A DNA stretch of 64,000 nt, taken from NCBI GenBank assembly GCA_018136815.1, contig CM030931.1, forward strand, positions 8,106,550-8,170,549. Direction: 5' to 3'. The DNA is from Isochrysis galbana. Its lineage: Eukaryota; Haptophyta; Isochrysidales; Isochrysidaceae. Numbering within the stretch: position 1 is the first letter of the stretch; the number at the start of each line of letters is the position of its first letter. The notes under the pieces were generated by a model. That model saw only the letters and a list, made by a program, of their open reading frames with translations, was not told the DNA's origin and searched no databases. The position numbers and the translations under genes were made by a program. Below, piece after piece: positions 51,855 through 62,044 of this stretch.

Positions 51855-52310
51855 AACTAAGTTTATACTTGGACGCGATGGAGCGCGCCGGCGCGACTCC
51901 CCTCTCTTTCGGGCCCCCCGCCGAGGGCCGAGGGCAGCCCTCCTACTCCTACCCACATGGACCTGTCGCTGGCAAAGCGGCCGCGTCCGCCCTCGGAGGC
52001 CGAGCAGGTGCGCGCGACCCCGGTCGCGTCACACGGCCCGTGGCCTCGGCCACAGCACACACAGCAGCCATGCTGGCCCCTCCCATGGGCGGGGCAGCAG
52101 ACTGCAGAACACAGGGACAGGGAGACAGCACTGGCAACCGGAGAGGCTAGCAATCCACTGGGCATGCCTTATGGCAGAGGCCCCTCCCACCCTGGCAGGG
52201 GGGCGGCGTGGCCCGCAGCCAGGTGGCCCCTATGGGCACAACATCCTGACAATCTGTCTGCCACAAGAACATCTCATACATATGTCGCATTCGCGAATCG
52301 ACACTAGTTA
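51855..52310 (+). mobile_element. Family C element, truncated copy
   Basis: Hairpin-like start CAACTAAGTTTATACTTGG, ATG at 51878 (MERAGATPLSFGPPAEGRG), and the Pro/Arg-rich block VRATPV.SHGPWPRPQH in a shifted frame, as in 13281-13560. The frame is broken by small indels and ends at 52310. Confidence 0.65.
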
Positions 52311-53300
52311 GGCTTCTCGTCGTCGTTCGGCATTTATCGTTATAATTCTCTCGTTCTCGTTCTCGGTCAAAAAGCTTCGCTTGGACGAATAGGATCTTGG
52401 GTTGTGGAGCGCCCTCTCTCGTTCTCTCGAAGAGAAGGGAAGTTTCCCCACCCTTCTCCCTCCTAGGCGCCTCGCAAATAGGTTTAATTCGCTATCTTCT
52501 CCACGTTTCTCTATCTACTGCAGTGATTGCAATCAGGTTTAATTTGCAATCTCATCGCATCTCCCCCTTAGGCACACCGCACTTCTCTCGTCTTATTTGG
52601 TAGGTCTCTTGGAATCTTGTGCGGCAGGATTGCCCCTCGTTTCCGTTATGGTGCGATTCCCCTTCCAGACGGGATCGCCGACAGATCGCCTTCGGATCGT
52701 CGTCCGTCGTCGTCTGGCCGGAGTGTTTGGGTTTGATTTTAGTCGAGTTACGTGAGAAAGTCGTGGGGCGAGAGTCGGGGTGTTTTCCTGGGTGTCTCTG
52801 TCCGTCGTCCTGTCGTCAGTCGTCATCCGTCGCTCTCGCTCTCGTCGCTCTCGCTCTCGTAACACTCATACCCTACCATCTCGCCTCGCCTCACCAGCCC
52901 CTGCCATCACAGCCCTCCTCACACTCACCCTCGCCTCTCGCCGCTCGTTCCATGTCGCTCTCGCCGCCGTCCTCGCCCTCGCCCAAGCCCGCCTGCCCGC
53001 CTTCCTCTGCTGACGGGCTTCAGCCCGTCAACCGTTCATCCGCTTCCTTTGCGAGGGCGAGCCGGAGATTCCCGACGCCCACCGCGCCTACCTTCGTCGT
53101 CTCGTCGTCCTCGGCCGCAACCGCCGTTAGGGAATAGGCGAGGCCGCCGCCATATGCTTCGTTGACTTCTCGATTCCTCGGCGGCCTGGACCGCCACCCC
53201 TCTCGCTTCTCGATACTTCTGTCACTTCCTTTCGCGTTTCATTTCGTACCTCTAACGTTTCGCCTCTCCGATCTACGAGCTCGCCGTCCCTCGGACGGCT
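52311..53300 (+). repeat. Probable leader/gag remnant of Ty3/gypsy element
   Basis: Pyrimidine-rich, with degenerate repeats of TCGCTCTCG and GTCGTC. It lies directly upstream of the pol fragment. No LTR borders found and no continuous gag frame. Confidence 0.35.
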
Positions 53301-53339
53301 GAGCAAAGCCTTCTTTTTGTCTTTCCAACCTGGGGATGC

Positions 53340-54166
53340 TACCCTAGGTTGCGATGCCGTCGTTCCCGAAGTTCGCGTTTTCGTTTCAGTCGTTCAATCG
53401 ATCCGGCCGACTCCGCCATCCTCGTCGACCGTCTACCGCCTCGTGATGGCCTCGATTCTCCTCCAATGGTCGCCACTAGCGTCGAAACTCCAACTCCGGA
53501 AGGAGAGGTGTTGATCACCGTTTGGAACTTGGCGCCACGACCTGTAACTCTTCCTGCGTACTCGCCGGTGGCGTCAGCTCACATCGAGTACAAGTTGCAC
53601 GAGGCGCGGTCGACAGCCGCCGGTGATGGAGACGACCCCGAATCCTCGCTCACCGAGGCACAGCGCGCGCTCCTCAACGCTATCACCATCGACCCCGATG
53701 AACAATTGGCGCCGTCCCAGAAGCAGCGCGTACGCTGCTTGCTGGCTCGGCATATCGACGCGTTCGCCCTCGACCCGAAGAACCCTAGGCACACGCACGT
53801 GATGGAGGTCGAGCTGCCTCTCCTCCCCGGTGCTACAGCCCACCGACACGCTCCGTCGAAGATGGGTGACGAGGGCCGCGCCATCGTCGACAAACACGTC
53901 GCCGAGATGGAGGCGGCGGGCATCATTCGCAAGTCCAATTCGCCGTGGGCTTCGCGGGTCGTACTCGTCGGCAAGAAGGACGGATCCGTTCGCTTCTGCG
54001 TCGATTATCGCGACACGAACTCGAAGCTTCGCATCTCGGACAGCCCTCTACCGCTCACCGTCGAAGCTATCGATCGTCTATCCCGAGGCCAAGGTTCTCG
54101 AGATTCTCTTTTTCTCTGTCTGCTCGACCTAGCCTCCGGCTTCTGGTGTCTGCCCATCAAGGGCGT
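53340..54166 (+). mobile_element. Ty3/gypsy pol fragment (reverse transcriptase N-terminal part)
   Basis: Frame with the pre-RT region ITVWNLAPRPVTLPAYSPVA, then KMGDEGRAIVDKHVAEMEAA, GIIRKSNSPWASRVVLVGKK and DGSVRFCVDYRDTNSKL (RT blocks 1-2) and LFLCLLDLASGFWCLPI (block with the first catalytic Asp). The YxDD block, RNase H and integrase are missing because repeat family F cuts in at about 54167. Family is clear; the copy is dead. The RNase H fragment at 14941 could come from a similar element but does not join this one. Confidence 0.85.
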
Positions 54167-54558
54167 CCTTTCCCTCGCGGAGCGCGGAGAGACCCCCCAC
54201 GAGATATCTTGGGACCGGAGAATGTTTTGGACGAATCTTCCTGCCGTCGGCCGAGGAGAGGCGGACGGAGAGAGAGAGAGAGAGAGTCTCGCAGAGCGAC
54301 TGCAGAACGAGAAGTCGAAGTCATGCCGGTTTATTACCTTAAACGAGCCAACAATTATAGTAACAGCAAAAACAAAATTCGAATCGCAAATTTCGAGACC
54401 AAAATCTGCAAACCTGGACTTGAGACCATGGGGAATCCGAATCTGTGTGTCTTGTGCGTCAGTGGCAACACGGGGAACTGTTCAATTGTAATTATGAGCG
54501 CGTACCTTACACGAATATTCATGCCTATACAACCTTCAGATGGGCAGGAATACAACAG
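54167..54558 (-). repeat. Repeat family F, copy 2
   Basis: Reverse complement of 44858-45262 with few differences. Inserted in or joined to the RT fragment, whose frame continues into it for about 100 codons by chance. Confidence 0.8.
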
Positions 54559-54560
54559 AG

Positions 54561-54757
54561 GCAGCGCCGCAGGGGGGAGGATGGTTCTCGCCCCCCATGA
54601 GAGGGGTCGAGAGAGTAGGGGGGGCGCGAGGCGCGAGACCCCCCTCCATGGCGACCAAGAGGCAGCGCAGGGGGGAGGATGGTTCTCGCCCCCCATGAGA
54701 GGGGTCGAGAGAGTAGGGGGGGCGCGAGGCGCGAGACCCCCCTCCATGGCGACCAAT
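54561..54757 (+). repeat. Tandem duplication, two ~99-bp units
   Basis: GGGGGGAGGATGGTTCTCGC...CCATGAGAGGGGTCGAGAGA...CCCCCCTCCATGGCGACCAA occurs twice in a row. Confidence 0.85.
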
Positions 54758-55050
54758 CAGAAGATTAGTCGGCACTAAGCACTAAGCACTAAAAGCAGTG
54801 TGCAGTATGCACGACCACCCCACCCCGATAATCGATAATTCCGCCTTAGGAACCAGAGAGAGGTGGGGGTGGAGCTGGTAGGTAAGGGTGGGAAGTAGGG
54901 AGTATCGCAAGAACGCTGCCTCACGCCGCACACATAGCAGGTATTTTTAAGATTTTGTATTTTGGACAGCAGTAGCGAGCGCGCGAGCGCTGTGGAGTTC
55001 CCCGATCGGCCTTTCTATTCTATACTTAAAAAGTTTCGTCCACGTACGCA
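54758..55050. promoter_or_regulatory. Upstream flank of ankyrin-methyltransferase gene
   Basis: AT-richer stretch ending TCTATACTTAAAAAGTTTCG about 25 bp before the ATG; could be a TATA-like core promoter, weak evidence. Confidence 0.3.
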
Positions 55051-57367
55051 ATGGCGGCCGTCTTCGCGGTGGGCGAGGCGGTCGAGCTGGCCGGGCTTTC
55101 GAAGGCGCAGCTGAACGGAGCTCGTGGCACGGTGCTTGGGTTCGACGCCGACAAGGGACGCTACTCCGTCCGACTCGTCGGCGCCGCAGGGCCGCAGAGT
55201 GTGCTCGGCGTGAAGCCGCTCAACCTTGTACGCTCTCTCTCTCCTCTCTCTCCTTCTCCTGCAAGTACTCCACCGCTCGAGGAGGACGAGGAGGAGGCGG
55301 CGGAGCATGCTCGTTGGCTGGCTGCGCTTCCTACCATGACGCCACACAACCTTGGCGAAGAGCTCCTCGAGGCTGCCAGGTGAGAGAGAGAGAGACAGAG
55401 ACAGAGAGAGAGAGGTGAGGGGAGAGAAGGATGGCGGTGCGGAGCGGCCCGCAAGCTGTGACAGGCGTCAAAGTGCGCTGATCGCGGACGACTTGATGGA
55501 CTGGGTGTGCTCAGACCGAACGATATAAGCAGGCCATCCTCTTGCTTGTCTCTTGTGATGGCCATATTCTCACCATCCACAGATCACCTGACCTTCAGGT
55601 ACGGAGAAGTGCGAGAGGTGGGTGAGCTGCTCGAGGCTGGCGCCGCGATCGATTATACCGATGCTGGCGGCAACACTGCGCTGCATCGTGCGAGTGCAAA
55701 CGGCCATGCGGCGGTTGTGCGGCTACTCGCTTCAAAGGGTGCACGCCTGCTCAGCAACGAGGCGGGCAACCTGCCATTGCACTGGGCGGTGCAACAGGGC
55801 GACCCCACCCTCGTCAAGACGTTGCTCGACGCCTACCCAGATGCTGACGTGCTGGCCAAGAACGAGTTCGGGAAGTCGGTATCCACTGAGGTGCGCTGTA
55901 TGCCATTCCGCGTTCTACCCTCCCATGTTACGCACATTGTGACGCGTGAATGCCGCCACAAACATCTCCTAGGCCTTTGCTCGCAACATCCCAGAGATTG
56001 TTGACGCTGTGCTCGCGCACAGCTCTGCGGCGCGGCTTGACCCGGAAGAGAATCCGAGCAGCGCGGATGCGTTCACTGCTGAGGTAACCCACGAATTCCA
56101 CTTCGCAAAAGCGTATGGATCCGGCGGAAGCAACAATGATTGCCGCGGAGCGCTTTCTCCGTTGAGCTGCCGCGAGATCAATTCTATCGGTGGTGACGAC
56201 CCCACTGCCGTGATTGGCGCTAACGCCAACGAGGACCGCACTGGATTGCAGATCTGGAGTGCATCATTGGTGAGCGCTCGAGCCCCATTTTTGTTTGCGT
56301 GCGAGATTCGCCGATACGAGCTGAATGAGCCTACTGCGTCGACAACTGATCCTCACCTTAGGCCCTGTGGCCCTTCTACAGATTCTCGCTCGATGGGTCT
56401 CTGGGGAGCTGACTCCAAGCCTACACGGCGCCTCTGTGTGTGAGCTTGGCGCTGGATGCGCGCTTCCTTCCATCGCGGCTGCCGTGCACGCAGGCGCCGC
56501 CTTTGTGCTGGCAACCGACCTTGCTCTCCCAACTATGCAAAACATGGTGTGTGACGCCGCTCGCACATTTTTCATCCCGGGGATGTTAAAAGCCTCTTGC
56601 AGCGGCGGTGATCTCGCTAGTTGGCATATTGTATGCGCACAGCAGTTTTGTCAGGGCTGGTTGATTTCCATCGTTCCAACCTTGTTCCTGAATGAATGTG
56701 CCTAGCCGTCCCTCTCGATGCCTGATTTGTCTAGGAACATAATCTTACCCTCAATAATCTTTCTCCGAGCGTTGCACGCGCCGCAGTCGTCGATTGGGGC
56801 GATCGCGGCACGTGGCCGTCCCCGCCAGATGTACTGCTAGGCTCCGATCTTGTTTACTCTCGCGAAGCAGTACCACAACTCCTGGGCTTGGTGGACGCCC
56901 TTGTGCCGGGTTCGGGCATCTTCCACTATGTGGCGCCTGAGACAAACCGGTTGGGGGAGCACGAATTCCTAGATGGGCTACTCGGCTTGGGGTTCTCACG
57001 ACGAGAGCAGCCCGTGCCTGACATCTACCTGACAAACGTCATGGCCGACACATCTGACGAGGACTTTGGCCAAATCTTTCCTGAGCTTGCCACACGTACT
57101 TACACTCTGTATACTTTTCGGCGCGAGGGAGTGGCCTTAAGGGTCGCATCTCATGCGACCCTTGCTGAGTGCGTACCGATCATTGGCTTCGCGATGGCGG
57201 CGACTGCAGCTGTGCGGCAAGCGGGGCGTGGCGAGCAGCTTCCGTGGGCGGCTCTTCCCGGCACTGCAGCATGTTGCACCGGCGGCGAGGCGCAATCGGT
57301 GCGTGTCAAGGTAATGGCGCTGGGAGCGCGGCGAGTGCACACGCGACTAAGTGTCCAGGGCACATGA
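55051..57367 (+). CDS. Ankyrin-repeat / FAM86-METTL-type methyltransferase fusion
   Basis: Exons 55051-55379, 55599-55890, 55973-56269, 56382-56546, 56735-57367, all joined by GT-AG introns in phase; 571 residues. Residues 1-59 (AVELAGLSKAQLNGARGTVL ... DKGRYSVRLV) form a small SH3-like cap often found before ankyrin or MYND domains. Residues ~110-205 give three ankyrin repeats (GNTALHRASANGHAAVVRLL, GNLPLHWAVQQGDPTLVKTL). After a linker, GLQIWSASL|ILARWVSGEL, VCELGAGCALPSIAAA and DVLLGSDLVYSREAVPQLL are the SAM-binding and product motifs of the METTL21/FAM86 protein-lysine methyltransferase group. The fusion suggests ankyrin repeats choose the protein target. Target unknown. The last ~60 residues may be read-through; a further intron there is possible. 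Confidence 0.8.
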
Positions 57368-57985
57368 GGCCCCACACAAGGCACAATGCTTAGGCATGGC
57401 GAGCATGAACTAAACCGCATCATGTCATATGTGATAGGGCTCATTCGCGCGGCTGGGGCTGGGGTTGCTGCCCGCGTTGCAGGCCATTTGCTGTATAGAA
57501 AATCCTAAATCCTAAATCTGTAGTCCGGATCTTGATAGTAATGCTTGGGCTTTGGGCTTGGCACGACACGGCTTGCTGCTTGTTGCTACGTACGCTTACG
57601 CTCCCACGCTAGGTTCAAACATTCAAGCCTCACGCATTTTGTGAGTTGTGCGTTGCACTCACGCGCACTTACACCTAGGCTAGAGGTGGGGACAGTAGTA
57701 AGAATCGGGTTGCCTCGGGGCATCGCTTTCTTCGCTTCTCAGGTGTCAGGTGCAACAAATAGAGAAAAATGCGCATGGATGACCTCCATATCTCCATATG
57801 CCATATGCCATATGCCCTAAGTAGAGGACCCTCCGAGTCTCAGCTTCCAATTCTTTCGCGCGCGCGCGCGCTGGCGTGAGAAAATGCCCATTTTGGTTTT
57901 TGGTTTTTGGTGGGCCTAGCTCTAGCTAGCGGCTAGCTGTGGGAGTATCCAATATTTTAATACTACTACGATTTTGCGGGGAGGG
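57368..57985. other. Intergenic stretch
   Basis: Contains GC dinucleotide run at 57860-57870 and ATATGCC repeats at 57793-57812. No gene. Confidence 0.5.
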
Positions 57986-59367
57986 TTAACTCTTTACTGC
58001 CGGAGCATGCAAATGGCTGCTTCAAACTATATATTTAGTAATTGCTTGCAAGTGCCTTGACGGGTGGCCATGGGGTGCTGGGGGACCCTCAGGGACATCC
58101 TTCCCCATATTCCCACACATATACCACGTAGTATGTCGATGTTCTAGTACGTAATTATGGTGAAAATAGGTCCAGAGGCGAAGCAGCCATTTGCATGCTT
58201 CACTTTAGCAAATAAACATAGTTTTTATGTGAGAAAGTGGTGTTAGAGGTCGTTTACCACGTCGCAAAACGGTCCACCTTTTCCCCGTGTGTTGTTGTTC
58301 CCCCGTCACACGGCGCCGCGCAGGCGCGGGCGCTTTGGCTAGAGGCCACCGCGTGGGCAGAGGACCCGTCCATGGAGGTGGAGGAGGAGGACTGCTTCGC
58401 CGAGGAGCCCGAAGGTGGGCTTCCATCGGACGACGACAACAACTGCGACCTCCTCATCCAGGCCGAGGACATGGTCGAGGAGGAGGACTACGCTTCCGAC
58501 AAGGAGGGGGAGGAGGGCGACGAGATGGAAGAAGAGGAGGAGGAGGAGAGGGAGGAGGACAAAGAGACCAATGCAGAGAACGTCCCCTCGGCCGGGGAGT
58601 GTCCTCAGGGGGGCGTCGCCGGCGCGTCCGTTGAAACTGTGACCGTGAGCATCCGCGAGCTCTCTCTCTCTCCTTCGCGAGGAGCACGTCATGCACCACC
58701 TGAAGGTGAGGGGCCAGAGGGCTCAGCAGAACAAGAAGGTTGCCGAGCTCCGCGATGAGTTGGTGCAGGTGCTCAGGAAGAAAGTGCCCGTCAGTGAAGC
58801 CGTTGTCGCTGCAACGCTCGGCAGCATTGGTGGCGGTGGAGCTCATCAAGGCGCAGCGACAAGTCGCACCTCGAAGACTGGGGCGGGAAAGGAGAAGAAG
58901 GAGAAAAGCAAGTGGAAGTGGGAGGACCTGGACCCGTCGAAGATCCACCGACCGAAGTTCACAGGTGAGGAGGCCTTTCGTCCCAGTGCCACAGTTGGGC
59001 TGCATGCGGCGGCACACCCGTTTCTGTGGTTCGACAAGTTCTTGACGAAGGAGTTTCGGCAAACCCTTGTGATGAACTCCAACAAGTACAAGTGCTACAT
59101 TGGCGCCAACGGCCACGATTTGTACATGTACGCGCGGCCGATCGAGTTGCTCGATGTAGACTTCTTCCTCCCCCTCCGCCAGCAAGAAAATGTCTGCCAG
59201 CCGGAAGGCCGCGGCGCAGGGACATTCGGGAAAAATATGGCCACCTCTTTCCTACCGTAACGCGTCCCTTATCATCTTTACCAGGGGGGTCCTCCATTCT
59301 CTCGCTTCTAAAAAGTCAAAAACGATGCAGCCATTTGCATGCTGCGCCCCCGGCAGTAAAGAGTTAA
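57986..59367 (+). mobile_element. piggyBac-like element with TTAA duplications, internally deleted
   Basis: TTAA at 57986-57989 and 59364-59367. Termini CTCTTTACTGCCGG (left) and its complement (right), then the 17-bp AGCATGCAAATGGCTGC at 58004-58020, complemented at 59327-59343. A third, inverted copy lies at 58183-58199. The right arm has an extra GGCGCA. TTAA duplication plus a transposase N-terminal fragment (next entry) identify the piggyBac superfamily. At 1.38 kb it lacks the catalytic DDD core, so it is non-autonomous. The right end is 24 bp before the start codon of the gene at 59391. Confidence 0.85.
58372..59260 (+). pseudogene. piggyBac transposase N-terminal fragment, frameshifted
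   Basis: Two overlapping frames. The first (ATG 58372) is strongly acidic: EEEDCFAEEP...DEMEEEEEEEREEDKET. The second (from before 58691) carries HHLKVRGQRAQQNKKVAELR and a basic stretch, then KIHRPKFTGEEAFRPSATVG, HPFLWFDKFLTKEFRQTLVM and NSNKYKCYIG: the opening of the DDE_Tnp_1_7 domain, where 'F..F.t.e....iv..TN.Y' is conserved. The frames would join across a CTCTCTCTCTC tract (about 58661-58675), the likely site of a slippage frameshift. The protein then diverges and stops at 59258-59260, before any catalytic Asp. Confidence 0.75.
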
Positions 59368-59390
59368 ACAGCTGATCGTATCCGCGCACG

Positions 59391-59924
59391 ATGGGGCGAG
59401 CCGCGCTGCTGGCGCTCGTGCCATTTATCGCCGCTCGGGCTCTCGCTCTGCAGCCACGACCGCTGATGGGCTCCTCCTCTTCCGTCAGACGTGCATTTTC
59501 AGCAGTCATGTGCGCCACGCCGGAGCAACCCAAGCAGAGCTCTTCAGACGAGGACACTTCTCTTCTCGACGCATTCAAGGCGAGGCTCGATGAGGAAGGA
59601 GGAGCGACCAGCCTGAGAGTGAGCACAGATGCAAAGCGATTGCAACGCGCAGCTAGCACAGCCGCAGATAGTGTAAAGAGCGCTTTGGATCTTGACCAAA
59701 GCCAGAGCGCGCCATCTGTATCTGGCCGTCTGCTTGACAAAGAAAATTGGACGTTGACAGTGGCGTTCCTCGGGCTCGTCATTGTGCTGTCCTTTTTCAC
59801 TGCATTTACCACAGCTCAGCCGGGCGAACAGGTTTCGCCTCAGCAACAGGCGGGGAGACAGACAAGCGGCTACATTGATACGTTTACGAGCGATGGTGGT
59901 GAGCTCATGTTTGGCCGGCGCTGA
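59391..59924 (+). CDS. Small plastid-type single-pass membrane protein
   Basis: 177 residues, single exon. Residues 1-20 (MGRAALLALVPFIAARALAL) are a typical signal peptide; the next ~25 are Ser/Arg-rich without acids (transit-peptide-like) and end near a Cys-Ala-Thr. Then an acidic/helical lumen or stroma segment, one membrane helix (LTVAFLGLVIVLSFFTAFTT) at about 120-140, and a short polar tail. Not recognised as a named family. Its promoter region is occupied by the piggyBac-like element ending 24 bp upstream of the ATG, so its 5' UTR must start within the element, or the true start is further downstream. Confidence 0.65.
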   Translation: MGRAALLALVPFIAARALALQPRPLMGSSSSVRRAFSAVMCATPEQPKQSSSDEDTSLLDAFKARLDEEGGATSLRVSTDAKRLQRAASTAADSVKSALDLDQSQSAPSVSGRLLDKENWTLTVAFLGLVIVLSFFTAFTTAQPGEQVSPQQQAGRQTSGYIDTFTSDGGELMFGRR

Positions 59925-60410
59925 GAAGGGATCCCTATCCATGGTCGAACATCTATACTTGTCGCGTCACACTAAGATTGAATCGCGACTTAGTTGGTCC
60001 TTGCAGCACGCTTATGACTTATGCCTTGCTATCAAGGACTTGCTGCGTCGGCTGGCGCTCGCTCAAGAGATGCAAATCTGCCTGCTACACATCATTTACA
60101 AAAAGAAGGACGGCAAGAGCTTTCAAATGTCGGCAGCCGGAAATGGTGAAAGATGTTGGTCGTGGTGTGTAGTATTTCGGACATGTCCGCAGCACTCAAT
60201 AGGCTGCGATATTCGAGCGCTGCGAGTGAGCGTGAAGGCCACGAGACACACGGGCATAAGCACATCCCAGGACACGGCCGAGGCCCGACCGAGCGGCATT
60301 GCTTTCACATCCTCTTGCATATTCCAATTAACAATTAAAAATACTACAGTTTGAGTGCGCAAAAGTATATTCGAAAAAAATTCGTGAAGGTGACCGCTGA
60401 GCTACTAGCA
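59925..60410. other. Gene-free stretch
   Basis: Short overlapping frames without motif; 3' flank of the preceding gene. Confidence 0.45.
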
Positions 60411-60865
60411 GCTAGCCCTTTATCCGGGCATCCGCTGACATCGCCCTGATCCCTACCGTACTCCCCTTTCTATGATGTACGCCCACGCCCACGCTGTCGG
60501 AGCGAAGCTCGTTTCCTCTTTCCTCTTTGGAAACGAGCCGCGAGGGCGCACCGGCGGCTAACGCGGCGCACGATTCATCCGGGGAGCCCGGAACGGGCTC
60601 ATCGGGAGAACGGGGGAAGCCAAGGACGGGCATTTGGAAATGGACGGGAGAGGGCACGAAACGCGAATCGGAGGACGGAGAGCGCGAGTACGGGTACGGG
60701 CACGGCGAGCAGATGCCGCTTGTTTTAGACTCGTAGGGACTCGTAGCTCGTAGACTCGAAAGGGTTACTCGAAAGACTCGGGGGTAGGAGGTACTCAGGG
60801 GCTGGGAGGGACCCAGGGGGTACAGACCGCCAGCTGTCGCCGCCACTTCGTGGCCAATCCCACAC
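60411..60865 (-). repeat. Family B retroelement leader and gag-like start, inverted copy
   Basis: Minus-strand reading gives the CTACGAG/AGTCCCTACGAG leader, then ...CCCGTCCATTTCCAAATGCCC and the frame SPDEPVPGSPDESCAALAAG, as at 2994 and 16380. Followed by unrelated sequence at 60480 and below. Confidence 0.7.
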
Positions 60866-61385
60866 TGAACAAGTTGACTCCACCCATTGAACAAGTTGGC
60901 TCTACCCTGAACAAGCAAGAAGGTGCAACTCGAGGAGGTTCCCTTTTTTTGTTACACACCTCCCGTCTATTTATGTATATAATTTTTATTGACCCCTAAC
61001 TTGGACATTATTCCCACGTACCCCTCCCTCAAGGCAGCATACTGCATACTATTGATCGAGAGGCCAACACGGCCGACCTGGCTTGCCGCCAAAGGGTCGC
61101 GCCGTTGGTCTTATTTTCAATCCAGGGTACCACGTCACCAAAGACGTCGAGACGATGCAGTCACATGACACACCGGTTTCGAAACCCACTCTAGAAACCG
61201 ATCCTGTACTTTTGTACTTTAATGAGGGGGTCGAACTTATACCGTCCACATGGGGGTAGTTGCCGAAAAATAAACAACCGAACCTGAGGTTGCACCCTCT
61301 CGCAAGTTGACTCCACCCACTGAACAAGTTGCAAGTTGGCTCCACCCTGAACAGGTTGGCTCCACCCACTGAACAAGTTGCGTAA
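60866..61385. repeat. Two minisatellite patches flanking a ~390-bp spacer
   Basis: 60866-60912 and 61302-61381 contain repeated copies of GTTG[AG]CTCCACCCA[CT]TGAACAA and GTTGGCTC[CT]ACCCTGAACA. The spacer has no gene. Confidence 0.65.
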
Positions 61386-61475
61386 TCGTAAAAACAAACT
61401 CAAATCCTCGATTTTCGAGACGAAAATCGGCGAACCCGAACTTGAGCCCAGGGAGAATCTGAATCAGCACGCCGG
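61386..61475 (+). repeat. SINE-like module (family F core), copy
   Basis: TTTTCGAGACGAAAATCGGC...CTTGAGCCCAGGGAGAATCTGAATCAGCACGCC, closest to the copy at 29150-29215. Confidence 0.5.
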
Positions 61476-62044
61476 GCAAGGAGAGCGAGCGACTGGGAAT
61501 ACAAGGGAAGCACGCAGAGACGGGACGGATGGCGTGAGCGCGTCCTCGGACATCACACATCACGGAGCACTGAGGCACGAGGGCGGGGACGAGAGCAGAC
61601 GGGAAGGGCACGGAGGGCGCTCGAGCGATGGCGCAGAGCGTACGGAAGACACTGGGGGAAAACGTCACGCGCGGGGGAAAGGGGAATCGCACGGGAAAGA
61701 AATAGACAAAAGGGGGCCGGAAACTCAAGGAAGCACTCGGGGAGAGACGGGAAGGGAGAGGGGGGAGAGGGCTTCCGTGGGGGAGCCGGGGAGGGGAGAG
61801 GAGAGGGGGGACGGACCGATTCGGGGCGATGCGGGGGAGAAGGGAACTGGGGCGCGGCGACGGAGAGGGAGTCGCGCGGGAAGACCTAAAAATGGAACAT
61901 ACGACATACGAGGGGCGAGGGGGAAGTATACAAGGCCCCTCCCTTTACCCGCAACAGAGGGGAGCCGTCGGCGCGTGCTCCATCGCTAAAATAAAACTAT
62001 AGCAATCGTTTTTAACTACTTACTACTGATACTACATACTAAAT
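61476..62044. other. Purine-rich gene-free stretch
   Basis: A long Gly/Arg/Glu frame spans it but is low complexity with no motif. Nothing recognised. Confidence 0.4.

Noticed and set aside
14941-54166. Joining the RNase H fragment (14941) and RT fragment (53340) as one element
   Set aside because: They lie 38 kb apart with host genes between; they are independent broken copies.
61378-61989. 203-codon Gly/Arg/Glu-rich frame
   Set aside because: Begins inside the SINE-like module and is otherwise purine low complexity; no conserved features.
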